Positions 8,478-16,754 of a stretch of 64,000 nucleotides of DNA are shown here, one piece after another (position 1 is the stretch's first letter; each line of letters starts with the position of its first letter). This DNA is from Pseudarthrobacter sulfonivorans (GTDB lineage Bacteria > Actinomycetota > Actinomycetes > Actinomycetales > Micrococcaceae). The DNA is taken from the NCBI RefSeq assembly GCF_001484605.1, contig NZ_CP013747.1:4526001-4590000 (forward strand), given 5' to 3'. Both the position numbers and the translations under genes were made by a program. Below the pieces are notes generated by a model, which searched no databases, was not told the DNA's origin, and worked only from the letters and a program-made list of their open reading frames with translations.

Positions 8478-8961
8478 TTTCGCGCAGGCAGCGGTCCTCT
8501 GGGTCAATGGCGCCCATGATGCGTTTTCCGATGCTGCCCAGCTGGCGCGACTGCGCCTTCGTGAGGGGATCAAACACGAGCGCCCGGACTGCTTCCACGT
8601 GCCCCGGAGCGGTTCGGGTGATCTTCGCCCAGCCCTCGTCGGTGAGTGTGGCCAGCGTGATGCGTCCGTCGGCAGGGTCCGTGGAGCGATGCACCCAGTC
8701 CCGCTTCTCCAGCCGGCTCACAACCTGGGACAGGCGGGGGAGCCCGGACTCGGTGAAACCTGCGAGGTCGCTCATCCGGCGTGTGCGGGCGGGAGCCTCG
8801 GACAGGCCGGCCAGGACCATGTACTCGAAGTGGCTTATGCCGGCGTCCTGCTGCAGCTGGGCATCCAGGGCGCCGGGCAGCTTCATCATCACGGCGACCA
8901 GCGTCAGCCAGACTTCGCGTTCGTCACTGTTCAGCCATCGCGGTTCTTCGGCACGTTCCAT
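8464..8961 (-). CDS. MarR-family transcriptional regulator
   Basis: A 165-residue winged-helix protein. The recognition region contains MSDLAGFTESGLPRLSQVV and the wing has DPADGRITLATLTDEGW, the DxRxxxxxLTxxG signature of MarR proteins. It is divergent from the RibA-flavoenzyme fusion with 133 bp between the starts. Two palindromic sites in that gap (8981-8996 and 9046-9063) are natural operators, so it probably represses itself and the fusion gene until a small, perhaps aromatic, ligand binds. The ligand is unknown. Confidence 0.88.
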   Translation of the reverse strand: MERAEEPRWLNSDEREVWLTLVAVMMKLPGALDAQLQQDAGISHFEYMVLAGLSEAPARTRRMSDLAGFTESGLPRLSQVVSRLEKRDWVHRSTDPADGRITLATLTDEGWAKITRTAPGHVEAVRALVFDPLTKAQSRQLGSIGKRIMGAIDPEDRCLRESAPL

Positions 8962-8980
8962 AGCCCGAGTCTACGCTTTT

Positions 8981-8996
8981 ACTTCACGAATGAAGT
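8981..8996. promoter_or_regulatory. Palindromic operator candidate for MarR regulator
   Basis: Perfect 6-bp inverted repeat ACTTCA-CGAA-TGAAGT, 20 bp upstream of the marR start. It shares the ACTTC/GAAGT core with the second site and with a half-site GAAGTAAT near 9026. MarR proteins usually bind 16-20 bp palindromes in such divergent regions. Confidence 0.6.
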
Positions 8997-9045
8997 TTTA
9001 TGTCGCTCAAATCACTTGCATCGTGAAGTAATAGGCGGTAGCTTT

Positions 9046-9063
9046 TACTTCAATATTCAAGTA
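9046..9063. promoter_or_regulatory. Second palindromic operator candidate
   Basis: The 18-bp sequence TACTTCAATATTCAAGTA is a palindrome apart from one C-C pair in each arm. It sits 31 bp upstream of the fusion gene start, where binding would block its promoter. The local AT-richness contrasts with the surrounding GC-rich DNA. Confidence 0.55.
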
Positions 9064-9094
9064 CTTCCTGCCCTGACATTCCTGAGGAGCCCAG

Positions 9095-10978
9095 ATGACC
9101 GTTATGTCCGAGACCGTCGCGCGGCCGTTCGAACAACCGGCCGCCGTCCGCAGCCAGGTCACCGTCCCGCTGCGGTTCCCTGACGGCTTCGCGGCCACCG
9201 CTGAGATCATGACGTTCCACGGGCTGGCCGACGGCAAGGAGCACCTGCTGCTCGCCCTCGGCGAATGGGAGCAGACGCTCCTGGACCAGGGCCCGGAAGG
9301 TACAGCTCCGCTGGTCCGGCTGCACAGCGAGTGCCTTACCGGCGACGTGTTCGGCAGCGAGCGCTGCGACTGCGGACCCCAGCTGCGCGAGGCAGTCGAG
9401 GAAATTGCCGCCGTCGGGGGCTTCCTGCTGTACCTCCGGCAGGAGGGGCGCGGCATCGGCTTGTACTCCAAGCTCGACGCCTATGCCCTGCAAGACACCG
9501 GACTGGACACCTACGAAGCCAACGTTGCCCTGGGCCGCGGCGAGGACGAGCGGGACTACAGCGCCGCCGCCCAGATGCTCGGCGCGCTTGGCGCCGGCCG
9601 GATCCGCCTCCTCACCAACAACCCGGACAAGGTAGGGCAGCTGACCGCCCTCGGCGTTGACGTCTCGGAGCAGGTCCCCACCGGGGTGCACCTCTCGGCG
9701 GCCAATCACCGCTACCTGGCCGCGAAGCGCAGCCATACAGCGCACACCATCGAGCTGCCCGCAGAGGTCCTTCCGGCAGAAGTCCAGACAGCGGAGACCC
9801 TGCCGGCAGAGATCATTCCTTCCCATGACGAGCTGCTGTCCCGGGTGGATGCCCTCGTTCCCCGGCTGCGGGAGCGTGCTGCGGAAACCGAGGAGATCCG
9901 CCACATTCCGGAAGCCACCATGGCTGAACTGAAGGCGGCGGGCGTGTTTCAGATGCTCGCGCCGAAGGCCGTGGGCGGCTTCGGCCTGGGGCTGGAAACC
10001 TACGTGGAGGTGGTTCGCCGCCTCGCCCGGGGATGTGTCTCCACGGCCTGGAGCGTCGGGCACCTGGTGGAACATGTCTGGATGCTGGCCCGCTGGCCGC
10101 AGGAAGTCCAGGATGAAGTCTTTGCCACCGGGCCGGCCCCTTTGGCTGCCGCAACCGGCGCCCCTCCAGGGAAAGCAGATAGGGCTCCCGGCGGGTTCAT
10201 TATCTCGGGCCGCTGGAGCTTCGCCTCCGGCATCATGCACTCCGAGTGGGCGCTCCTGGCCGTGCAGCACGGTGACGTCCGCCTGCAGTGCCTGGTCCCG
10301 GTGTCCGATCTTGAGCTCCTGGACGTCTGGCACACGGCCGGCCTGCGGGGGACCGGGAGCAACGATCTCCGGACGGAGAATCTCTTTGTCCCGGCGCACC
10401 GCGCCCTGGAATGGAATCTCCTGGCCGCCGCTGATAACCCCGGCAGTCGCATCCACCCGGATCCGAGCATCCACACCCCGATGGCCACGTTTCTGAACAT
10501 GGTTGCCCCGGCCGCCGCTTTGGGGGCTGCTGAGCACGCCATCGAGGCGTTCCAGGACCTGATGATGGTGCGCAAGGTCAAGCAGACGACGCAGGCGCGG
10601 CAGGCGGATTCGCCGCTCGCGCAGGCCCGGTTCTCCCAGGCCTACGGGGAGGTGGCGACTGCGCGGCTGCACTGGCAGGAAGCCGTCCGAGTGGTGGCCG
10701 ATTCCTACGGCCGGCGGCCTGTCGCTTTCACCGATGAGGAGCGGGCGCGGTACCGGCTTTCGCTGGGTCTCAGCGGCGCGGCGTCGGCCGAGGCTGTCCG
10801 CCTCATCCTGACGGGATCCGGCGGGAGTGTGCACCGGCTGACGCACCCGCTCCAGCGGATCCAGCGCGATGTCAACGTACTGCTCAACCACGCCTCGCTG
10901 ACCATGGATCCGATTCTGGAGCAGGCAGGCCGCGGACTTCTGGACCTAGGGTTTTCCATCCCGGCCGAGCAGTTCTGA
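9095..10978 (+). CDS. GTP cyclohydrolase II fused to an acyl-CoA-dehydrogenase-fold flavoenzyme
   Basis: One 627-residue frame encodes two complete domains. Residues about 20-210 are GTP cyclohydrolase II (RibA): zinc ligands Cys80, Cys91 and Cys93 in HSECLTGDVFGSERCDC with the same spacing as E. coli RibA, RQEGRGIG at 115-122, DERDY and TNNPDKV at 174-180. A 30-residue linker with repeated LPAE units follows. Residues about 243-627 match the flavin-dependent monooxygenase/acyl-CoA dehydrogenase group (HsaA/DszC-like, with an acyl-CoA dehydrogenase C-terminal helical domain). RibA makes the first riboflavin precursor from GTP, and the second half needs reduced flavin. The ATG at 9095 has a good GAGG site. 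The fusion appears genuine: no stop or internal ribosome site separates the halves. The substrate of the second domain is unknown. Confidence 0.85.
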   Translation: MTVMSETVARPFEQPAAVRSQVTVPLRFPDGFAATAEIMTFHGLADGKEHLLLALGEWEQTLLDQGPEGTAPLVRLHSECLTGDVFGSERCDCGPQLREAVEEIAAVGGFLLYLRQEGRGIGLYSKLDAYALQDTGLDTYEANVALGRGEDERDYSAAAQMLGALGAGRIRLLTNNPDKVGQLTALGVDVSEQVPTGVHLSAANHRYLAAKRSHTAHTIELPAEVLPAEVQTAETLPAEIIPSHDELLSRVDALVPRLRERAAETEEIRHIPEATMAELKAAGVFQMLAPKAVGGFGLGLETYVEVVRRLARGCVSTAWSVGHLVEHVWMLARWPQEVQDEVFATGPAPLAAATGAPPGKADRAPGGFIISGRWSFASGIMHSEWALLAVQHGDVRLQCLVPVSDLELLDVWHTAGLRGTGSNDLRTENLFVPAHRALEWNLLAAADNPGSRIHPDPSIHTPMATFLNMVAPAAALGAAEHAIEAFQDLMMVRKVKQTTQARQADSPLAQARFSQAYGEVATARLHWQEAVRVVADSYGRRPVAFTDEERARYRLSLGLSGAASAEAVRLILTGSGGSVHRLTHPLQRIQRDVNVLLNHASLTMDPILEQAGRGLLDLGFSIPAEQF

Positions 10979-11051
10979 CCGGGCGCATGGGACCCCTTGC
11001 AGGACCGCCATTATCGGAGAAGGATATGAGCCTCACTCGAGGAGGCCAGCC

Positions 11052-12029
11052 ATGGTCCAGCTTGGAAAGTTTGAGCGGTACCTGATCGAGGAATTCTTCG
11101 ACGACTACCGTGCCGGCGCAATGACCCACCGCACTTTCACCCGCCGGGTCGCATTCATCATGGGAAGCATGGCGGCGGCGTCTGGCGCGATGCTGCTCGT
11201 GGGATGCACACCCGAGGAAGTCCCACGCAGCACCGACCCCATGCCCACGCCCACCCCGTCATCGTCGACGGCCGGCACCGGCACCGCGGCTGCCGGGGCA
11301 GTGCCGGGGGCCAAGAGTCCGCTCTCCGTCCCGGAGGGCGCCGCGGGGCTTACGACGGCGACCGTGCTGTTCCCTGCAGACGGAACCGATATCAGTGGTT
11401 ACCTCGCCCGGCCCGAATCCGGTGCAGCCGGCCCGGCGGTGCTGGTCTGCCACGAGAACCGCGGACTGACCCCGCACATCCAGGACGTTGCCCGGCGCTT
11501 TGCCAAGGCCGGGTATGCGGCGTTGGCCCTTGACCTGCTGAGCAGGGAAGGCGGCACCGCCAGCCTTGATTCCGACGCCGTCTCCGGTGCACTGACCAGC
11601 GCCGGGGCCCCACGCCATGTTGCTGACTTCGCCGCGGCCTTTGACTACCTTCAGGGCCAGGACTTCGTGGACTCCGGACGCATCGCCATGAACGGGTACT
11701 GTTTCGGCGGCGGCATTACCTGGCAGGCGGCAACCGAGCTGGCCGGGCTGAAGGCCACTGCGGCGTTCTATGGTCCGGCGCCGGACCTGAACAAGGTGCC
11801 GGCCATCAAGGCCGCGGTGTTCGGGGTATATGCCGAACGCGACGCGCGGATCACCGGCGCGATGCCGGGCCTCCGCGATGCCCTGGACGCCACCACGGTG
11901 ACGCACCAGCTCACCGTTTACCCCGGCGTGGACCATGCCTTCCACAACGACACCGGCGAGCGCTACAACGAAACCCAGGCCACGGCTGCCTGGAACGACA
12001 CCCTCGCCTGGTTCGGACAGCACGTCTGA
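11052..12029 (+). CDS. Secreted dienelactone hydrolase-family lipoprotein
   Basis: A 325-residue protein. An amphipathic N-terminus of about 30 residues precedes a twin-arginine-like TRRVAF and a hydrophobic stretch ending in LLVGC, which looks like a lipobox with the lipidated Cys near residue 55. A Ser/Thr/Pro-rich linker leads to an alpha/beta hydrolase of the dienelactone hydrolase type, with the nucleophile in GYCFGGG, an Asp in YAERDARI and a His in GVDHAFHND. A strong GAGGAGG site precedes ATG 11052. It probably hydrolyses an ester or lactone outside the membrane. It could be co-transcribed with the fusion gene 73 bp upstream. Confidence 0.82.
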   Translation: MVQLGKFERYLIEEFFDDYRAGAMTHRTFTRRVAFIMGSMAAASGAMLLVGCTPEEVPRSTDPMPTPTPSSSTAGTGTAAAGAVPGAKSPLSVPEGAAGLTTATVLFPADGTDISGYLARPESGAAGPAVLVCHENRGLTPHIQDVARRFAKAGYAALALDLLSREGGTASLDSDAVSGALTSAGAPRHVADFAAAFDYLQGQDFVDSGRIAMNGYCFGGGITWQAATELAGLKATAAFYGPAPDLNKVPAIKAAVFGVYAERDARITGAMPGLRDALDATTVTHQLTVYPGVDHAFHNDTGERYNETQATAAWNDTLAWFGQHV

Positions 12030-12052
12030 GGGGTGACGCCAGTACGTCGGAT

Positions 12053-12108
12053 CTGAGTAGCGCCATCTGACGTTTTGATCCTCCAGAACGACAGATAGCG
12101 CTACTTAG
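12053..12108. repeat. 56-bp imperfect palindrome, probable dispersed intergenic element
   Basis: The arms CTGAGTAGCGCCATCTG and CAGATAGCGCTACTTAG pair with two wobble positions, and the pairing continues inward (CGTTTTG / CAGAACG) to a 6-base loop, giving a stem of about 25 bp. It lies between the dienelactone hydrolase and selO. It could end transcription, but its size and near-symmetry suggest a REP-like repeated element. Copy number cannot be judged from this window, where it occurs once. Confidence 0.6.
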
Positions 12109-12154
12109 CTGGGAGGGCGGGGCACTCACCCGCGGCCGCGGGTAGTCTTGAAAC

Positions 12155-13618
12155 ATGAGCACCGCAATCCCATTAACGCTCACCTTCGGCGGGCAATTCG
12201 CCCGGGAACTCGAGGAGCTGGCGGTTCCCTGGCAGGCGGAAGAAGCACCTGACCCGCAGCTGCTGGTCCTGAACGAGCCGTTGGCCACCGAGCTGGGCTT
12301 GGACCCGTCCTCGCTGCGGACGCCCGAGGGGACGCGGCTGCTCATCGGCAACCAGATTCCTGAAGGTGCCACACCGGTGGCCCAGGCCTATGCCGGCCAC
12401 CAGTTCGGCGGCTACTCACCGCTGCTCGGCGACGGGCGGGCCCTCCTGCTGGGTGAGGTCACGGACATCCACGGGCAGCTTCGGGACATCCACCTCAAGG
12501 GCTCCGGCCGGACACCGTTCGCCCGCGCAGGTGACGGTCTCGCCGCCGTCGGTCCCATGCTGCGCGAGTACATCGTCAGCGAAGCCATGCATGCCATGGG
12601 CATCCCCACCACGAGGTCCCTCGCCGTGGTGGCCACGGGCCGACCCGTCCGCCGCGAAACCATGCTGCCCGGTGCCGTGCTCACCCGGGTGGCGAGCAGC
12701 CACCTGCGCGTCGGCAGCTTCCAGTTGGCCCGCGTCAACGGCGAGACGGACCTTCTGCGCCGTCTGGCCGATCATGCCATCAGCCGCCATTACCCGGACG
12801 CGGCGCTCGCCGGCAAGCCCTATCTCGCGTTCTTCGAGGCGGTCATAGCCGCGCAGGCGTCCCTGGTGGCGCAATGGATGCTGGTGGGCTTCGTCCATGG
12901 CGTGATGAACACCGACAACATGGCCATCTCCGGCGAGACCATCGACTACGGTCCCTGCGCGTTTATGGACGCCTTCAACCGCGGCGCGGTCTACAGCTCC
13001 ATCGACGCGGACGGACGCTACGCCTACGCCAACCAGCCGGTCATTGCCGAGTGGAACCTCACCCGGCTCGCCGAAGCACTCCTGCCCCTGCTCCATGAAG
13101 ACCAGGACCAGGCCGTGGCGCTCGCCGTGGAATCCCTCGGCGCCTTCCGCACGCTGTACAGCGCTGCCTGGTCAGCCGGCATGAAGTCCAAGCTTGGGCT
13201 GCTCCCGGACACGCACGACGACGTCGCGTCGCCCCTGGTGGACGGCGTGCTGGCGCTGCTCCAGGAAGGCCAGGTGGATTACACCTCCTTCTTCCGGCGC
13301 CTCGGCTCGGCGGCCCGCGGCACCCCGGAAACTGCGCGGTCCATGTTTGCGGACCCGGGCGCCTTCGACGCCTGGGCCGCACGGTGGCTGGCCCTGGCGC
13401 CGGACGCGGACCTGATGGACCGGGTCAACCCCGTCTACATCCCCAGGAACCACCTGGTTGAAGAGGCTCTGGATGCTGCTATTGCGGGCGACCTGGACCC
13501 ATTCAACCGGTTGGTGGACGTCCTGGCCGATCCGTACACGCAGCGCCCCGGGCTGGAACGCTACGCCGGCCCCGCCCCTGAAGACTTCGGGAGCTACCGG
13601 ACCTTCTGCGGGACCTGA
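12155..13618 (+). CDS. selO: SelO (YdiU) protein adenylyltransferase
   Basis: A 487-residue UPF0061/SelO pseudokinase-fold protein with [43 protein letters not shown] and the metal-binding region [20 protein letters not shown], all typical of the family. SelO transfers AMP from ATP to Ser, Thr or Tyr hydroxyls of other proteins and is linked to redox stress. There is no selenocysteine: the protein ends in ordinary residues FCGT, as in many bacterial forms. It stands alone between a palindromic element and a terminator. Confidence 0.92.
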   Translation: MSTAIPLTLTFGGQFARELEELAVPWQAEEAPDPQLLVLNEPLATELGLDPSSLRTPEGTRLLIGNQIPEGATPVAQAYAGHQFGGYSPLLGDGRALLLGEVTDIHGQLRDIHLKGSGRTPFARAGDGLAAVGPMLREYIVSEAMHAMGIPTTRSLAVVATGRPVRRETMLPGAVLTRVASSHLRVGSFQLARVNGETDLLRRLADHAISRHYPDAALAGKPYLAFFEAVIAAQASLVAQWMLVGFVHGVMNTDNMAISGETIDYGPCAFMDAFNRGAVYSSIDADGRYAYANQPVIAEWNLTRLAEALLPLLHEDQDQAVALAVESLGAFRTLYSAAWSAGMKSKLGLLPDTHDDVASPLVDGVLALLQEGQVDYTSFFRRLGSAARGTPETARSMFADPGAFDAWAARWLALAPDADLMDRVNPVYIPRNHLVEEALDAAIAGDLDPFNRLVDVLADPYTQRPGLERYAGPAPEDFGSYRTFCGT

Positions 13619-13637
13619 GCGAACACCAGGGATGGAC

Positions 13638-13674
13638 GACGGCGGCGCGCGGCCGGGTGCCGCCCGCCGCCGTC
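13638..13674. terminator. Bidirectional terminator after selO
   Basis: A perfect 10-bp GC stem (GACGGCGGCG / CGCCGCCGTC) separates selO on the plus strand from the NlpC/P60 gene on the minus strand. There is no clear U-tract, as is common in actinobacteria. Confidence 0.55.
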
Positions 13675-13687
13675 GAGCATGGTCGGA

Positions 13688-14530
13688 TCACGCTACGCGG
13701 ACGAAGGACGCTCCGGCGAGCCAGCTGATGGAGTGCACTTCGGTTTTGTAACCGTCCACCCCGCCACTGACTACCTGGCCGTTGCCGGCGTAGACGCCGA
13801 CGTGGCCGGCCGTGATGACCAAGTCACCGGCGGCCGGAGTGCCCACCACGGTGCCGTACTGGTAGAACTGGCCGGGTGCGAGGTCTCCGACGCTCTTGCC
13901 AACGGAGCGCAGTGCCTTCTCCACCATCGCGGTGCAGTCCTGCTGCACTCCGAGCTGCGAATAGGCGGAGGCCAGGATGGGCGCGCCGAGTGAACCTGCC
14001 GGAGCCTGGGCCGCCGGTGCGGCGGTGGAGGCCAGGCGGATGCCGGTGTTCGCCGGAGCCGCTGGTGCTGCCGCGGCGGGTGCCGCGGGTGCCGGTGCCG
14101 GTGCCGGTGCGGTGTAGCCAGCACCGGGGATCTGGATCTGATCGCCGGGGTAGATGATGGTGGTCAGCGACAGACCGTTGACAGCCAGCACGTCGTTGAG
14201 TGCGACGCCGTACTGGGTGGAGATTGCGCCCAGTGTGTCGCCTGCAACGACAGTGTGGACGTTGGCTGCGGCGGGAGCCGGGGCAACTGCGGCCGGGGCG
14301 GGTGCGCTGGCCTGGCCCTGAACGTTGACACTCCCGAAGTTGTCCGGGCCGTGGACTCCGGCCTGTGCCGGGGCGCCGACGCTGAACAGCAGGCCGGATG
14401 CAGCAACGGCCACAAGGGCCGGCCGGCCGAACGTCAGGGCGCGCGCTTTGGCCGTCGAAGACAGGCCTACAAGCACGGTTGAGCGGTTAGAAACAGCACG
14501 GTGGCGTGCGGAAGTGAAATTCTTGGACAC
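13688..14530 (-). CDS. Secreted LysM-NlpC/P60 cell-wall hydrolase
   Basis: The GTG at 14530 is chosen because a GGGAGAGG ribosome site precedes it; the frame is open further upstream, but only into riboswitch sequence. The product is about 280 residues. A signal peptide (ALVAVAASGLLFSVGAPAQA) is followed by a LysM domain (HTVVAGDTLGAISTQYGV to IIYPGDQIQIP), an Ala/Pro linker and an NlpC/P60 domain with Cys in QQDCTAMVEKAL and His in GHVGVYAG. It should bind peptidoglycan and cut stem peptides. The c-di-AMP riboswitch directly upstream ties it to turgor and wall homeostasis. Confidence 0.9.
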   Translation of the reverse strand: MSKNFTSARHRAVSNRSTVLVGLSSTAKARALTFGRPALVAVAASGLLFSVGAPAQAGVHGPDNFGSVNVQGQASAPAPAAVAPAPAAANVHTVVAGDTLGAISTQYGVALNDVLAVNGLSLTTIIYPGDQIQIPGAGYTAPAPAPAPAAPAAAAPAAPANTGIRLASTAAPAAQAPAGSLGAPILASAYSQLGVQQDCTAMVEKALRSVGKSVGDLAPGQFYQYGTVVGTPAAGDLVITAGHVGVYAGNGQVVSGGVDGYKTEVHSISWLAGASFVRVA

Positions 14531-14536
14531 GGTTGA

Positions 14537-14695
14537 TCGCCTCTCCCATGCCTGCGGGGTGAGCTGTCGGGTTCGGGTCGGAGATACCCGGCCGGTAGCG
14601 GCGCCGCACGGAACGGAGCGATACCGACTTAACCCCAAGGCTTCGCAAGAAGCCGTGGAAACGTGGTTCCCCCGTCCCTGCCAGCTGGAAAGCGA
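14537..14695 (-). ncRNA. ydaO-type c-di-AMP riboswitch
   Basis: Read on the minus strand, the leader has the conserved blocks of the ydaO/yuaA class in order: CAGGGACGGGGGAACCAC, TTGGGGTTAAGTCGG, GACCCGAACCCGACAGCTCA and CCGCAGGC, ending in GGGAGAGGC. The outer helix can form between TCGCTTTCC at the 5' side and GAGAGGCGA at the 3' side, which includes the ribosome binding site of the hydrolase gene. In actinobacteria this class is known in front of resuscitation-factor and NlpC/P60 genes and lowers expression when c-di-AMP is bound. Confidence 0.85.
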
Positions 14696-14794
14696 CTGGA
14701 TCCCGGTCAGCGGCAGGGCTCGGCATACTGGCGGGAATGGTCCGGCTTGAGCCGGGCCACCGTTCGACCATAACTTCCAATTATCGGCAATGTC

Positions 14795-14814
14795 ACATTC
14801 CGGTAACGGAATGT
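14795..14814. promoter_or_regulatory. 20-bp palindrome in divergent cell-wall gene promoter region
   Basis: A perfect inverted repeat ACATTCCG-GTAA-CGGAATGT in the 388-bp gap between the two divergent wall-hydrolase genes, 105 bp upstream of the plus-strand gene. A second, weaker pair (ATCCAC / GTGGAT) follows at about 14825-14850. Either a regulator operator or an RNA hairpin is possible. The rest of the gap holds the riboswitch and nothing else I recognise. Confidence 0.4.
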
Positions 14815-14918
14815 AGGTGTGAAATCCACCCGTGTTTCAGCGTGGATTCCCTCCTCATCGGTAACGATGTTGCAGGTCAGGCCCCGTAATCCGTATATGC
14901 CCGGTAAGCTCACCAACT

Positions 14919-16211
14919 ATGTCCCGGATTGTTCAAAAAATGCGGCTGCCCGCCCTCGCCGGCCTGCTGGCGGTCGCCCTGGCGGGGTCGGCTGCGCTGC
15001 TTCCCTCACATGCCGCCGATGACGCGCCGCCGGGCGGCTATCCCTCGTGGCAGGACGTGGAGAACGCCAAGCAAAGCGAGGCCGGCAAAGCGGCAGAGGT
15101 CACCAGGATCAACGGGCTGCTGGGCGGACTCCAGACCGAAGCGGAGGCGCTGGGCAATGCGGCCGTAACGTCCGCCGCGGAGTACGCCGTGGCCGAAGCG
15201 GCGCTTCAGTCCGCCACTTCCACTGTGGACGCACTGACCGCGCAGACCGCACGCGCCGCGGCCGAACTAGGACAGTACAAGAAGGAAATCGGGGCTCTTG
15301 CCGCCCAGTCGTACAAGACCGGTGGCACCAACGTGGGCTTCTTCGTTGCCCTCGACGCCGTGCAGAACAACAGCATCCAAGGCCTGAATATCGTCCAGAT
15401 CGTCAGCGATAAGACTGCCGCCCTGGTGAACAAATCCGCAGCCGCCGAACGCATTTCCCGCGCCCTGGCCGATCAGGAGCAGACAGCCAGGGCCGAGCGC
15501 GAGCGCCTGTCCGGCGAAGCCAGAACCAAGCTCAATGCCGCCCAGTCCGCCCGGCAGGCCATGTCCCGGCAGATCGCGGAGCAGCAGGAGCACGGCCAGG
15601 AACTGACCGCGCAGCTGGCCTCCCTCAAGGGCACCACCGCTGCGGTGGAGGGGGAGTTCCGGCAGGGCCAGGTGGCCTTGGCCGCATACGAAACGGCGCA
15701 GGCCGCCAAGCGGGCCGCGGCGCAGGAACAGGCACGCCAACAGGCGGAGGCGGCAGCCAAGGCGGCGGCCCTCGCCGCTGCACAGAAACCGGCTCCGGCC
15801 CCACCTGCTGTACCGGGAGTGCCCGCCCCGCCTCCAGTCCCGAGCCCGACGCCGGTCCCGCCGCCCGTCGTCGTCGTGCCTTCCGTTCCGGGCGGCGCTG
15901 TCAACGACCCCGCGGGCGCCAAGAACTACGCAGCCGGGCAGTTCGGCGCCTACGGCTGGGGCCAGGACCAGTTTCCGTGCCTGGCGTCGCTGTGGACCAA
16001 GGAGTCGAACTGGCTGACCACCGCCACCAACCCGTACTCGGGCGCCTACGGCATCGCCCAGTCGCTGCCGGCCAGCAAGTATGCCAGCGCTGGCAGCGAC
16101 TGGCTCACGAGCTACCGGACCCAGGTCAATTGGGGCCTGTCGTATATCGCTGACCGCTACGGGTCACCGTGCAGCGCGTGGAACCATTCCGTGGCCAACA
16201 ACTGGTACTGA
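14919..16211 (+). CDS. Secreted coiled-coil protein with transglycosylase-like C-terminal domain
   Basis: A 430-residue exported protein with signal peptide LAGLLAVALAGSAALLPSHAA. Residues about 45-290 form a long Ala/Glu/Gln-rich coiled coil like the N-terminal halves of RipA/PcsB wall hydrolases. A Pro/Val linker (about 293-330) follows, then a C-terminal lysozyme-like domain with a likely catalytic Glu in LWTKESNW and the AYGIAQ and SPCSAWNH patterns. Such proteins cleave the glycan strand, often at division septa. It is divergent from the NlpC/P60 gene, so one region may control both a peptide- and a glycan-cutting enzyme. Confidence 0.8.
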   Translation: MSRIVQKMRLPALAGLLAVALAGSAALLPSHAADDAPPGGYPSWQDVENAKQSEAGKAAEVTRINGLLGGLQTEAEALGNAAVTSAAEYAVAEAALQSATSTVDALTAQTARAAAELGQYKKEIGALAAQSYKTGGTNVGFFVALDAVQNNSIQGLNIVQIVSDKTAALVNKSAAAERISRALADQEQTARAERERLSGEARTKLNAAQSARQAMSRQIAEQQEHGQELTAQLASLKGTTAAVEGEFRQGQVALAAYETAQAAKRAAAQEQARQQAEAAAKAAALAAAQKPAPAPPAVPGVPAPPPVPSPTPVPPPVVVVPSVPGGAVNDPAGAKNYAAGQFGAYGWGQDQFPCLASLWTKESNWLTTATNPYSGAYGIAQSLPASKYASAGSDWLTSYRTQVNWGLSYIADRYGSPCSAWNHSVANNWY

Positions 16212-16234
16212 CCTGCCGGGGGAGGGCAGCCGGG

Positions 16235-16615
16235 TCACGTTCCCGGGGGCTTGGCGAATTCCGCGGCGCTGAAGAATTCAATGCCGACGAAGGCTTCGTC
16301 GCCGTCCACCCAGGCGTCATGCCCGGGTGGAATGGTGTACGAATCGCCGGCGCTGATGCTGATCCGGTTGCCACCGGTGGTCTCGACGTTGAGGGCACCG
16401 GAAACGCAGTATCCGACGTGGTTGTTCTGGCAGGACTCGGTCTGGACCACCGGCTTGATGCAGTCCGACCAGCGCCAGCCGGGACTGAACGTCAACCGGC
16501 CGACCGTGTAGTCGCCCAGGTTGACGACATCCACTTCGGTTTTCTCCGGCCGGCGCTTCTCATCCGGTGTGTTGTGGGACTTGACTGCCAGTTCTGTGAC
16601 GATGTTTGTAGGCAT
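16235..16615 (-). CDS. Cupin-domain protein
   Basis: ATG 16615 gives 126 residues with a single cupin barrel: GYCVSGALNVETTGG in motif 1 and GDSYTIPPGHDAWVDGDE in motif 2. The first histidine-rich motif is weak (NNHVGYCVSG), so metal binding is uncertain. Function is unknown; small stand-alone cupins are often sugar isomerases, dioxygenases or binding proteins. It is convergent with the preceding gene with only 23 bp between the stops. Confidence 0.75.
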   Translation of the reverse strand: MPTNIVTELAVKSHNTPDEKRRPEKTEVDVVNLGDYTVGRLTFSPGWRWSDCIKPVVQTESCQNNHVGYCVSGALNVETTGGNRISISAGDSYTIPPGHDAWVDGDEAFVGIEFFSAAEFAKPPGT

Positions 16616-16754
16616 GACACACAGACTTTCTCTGTTGGTTTTGTGTCCGGCAGCTTTCTGTCCCTGGCTGCCAGACCGCATCTGAGGCGCTTACGCTTGC
16701 CAGCATCCTCCCGCCGGCGGCGCTTGTCGAGACCCAAACCACTAGGCTTTTCCC

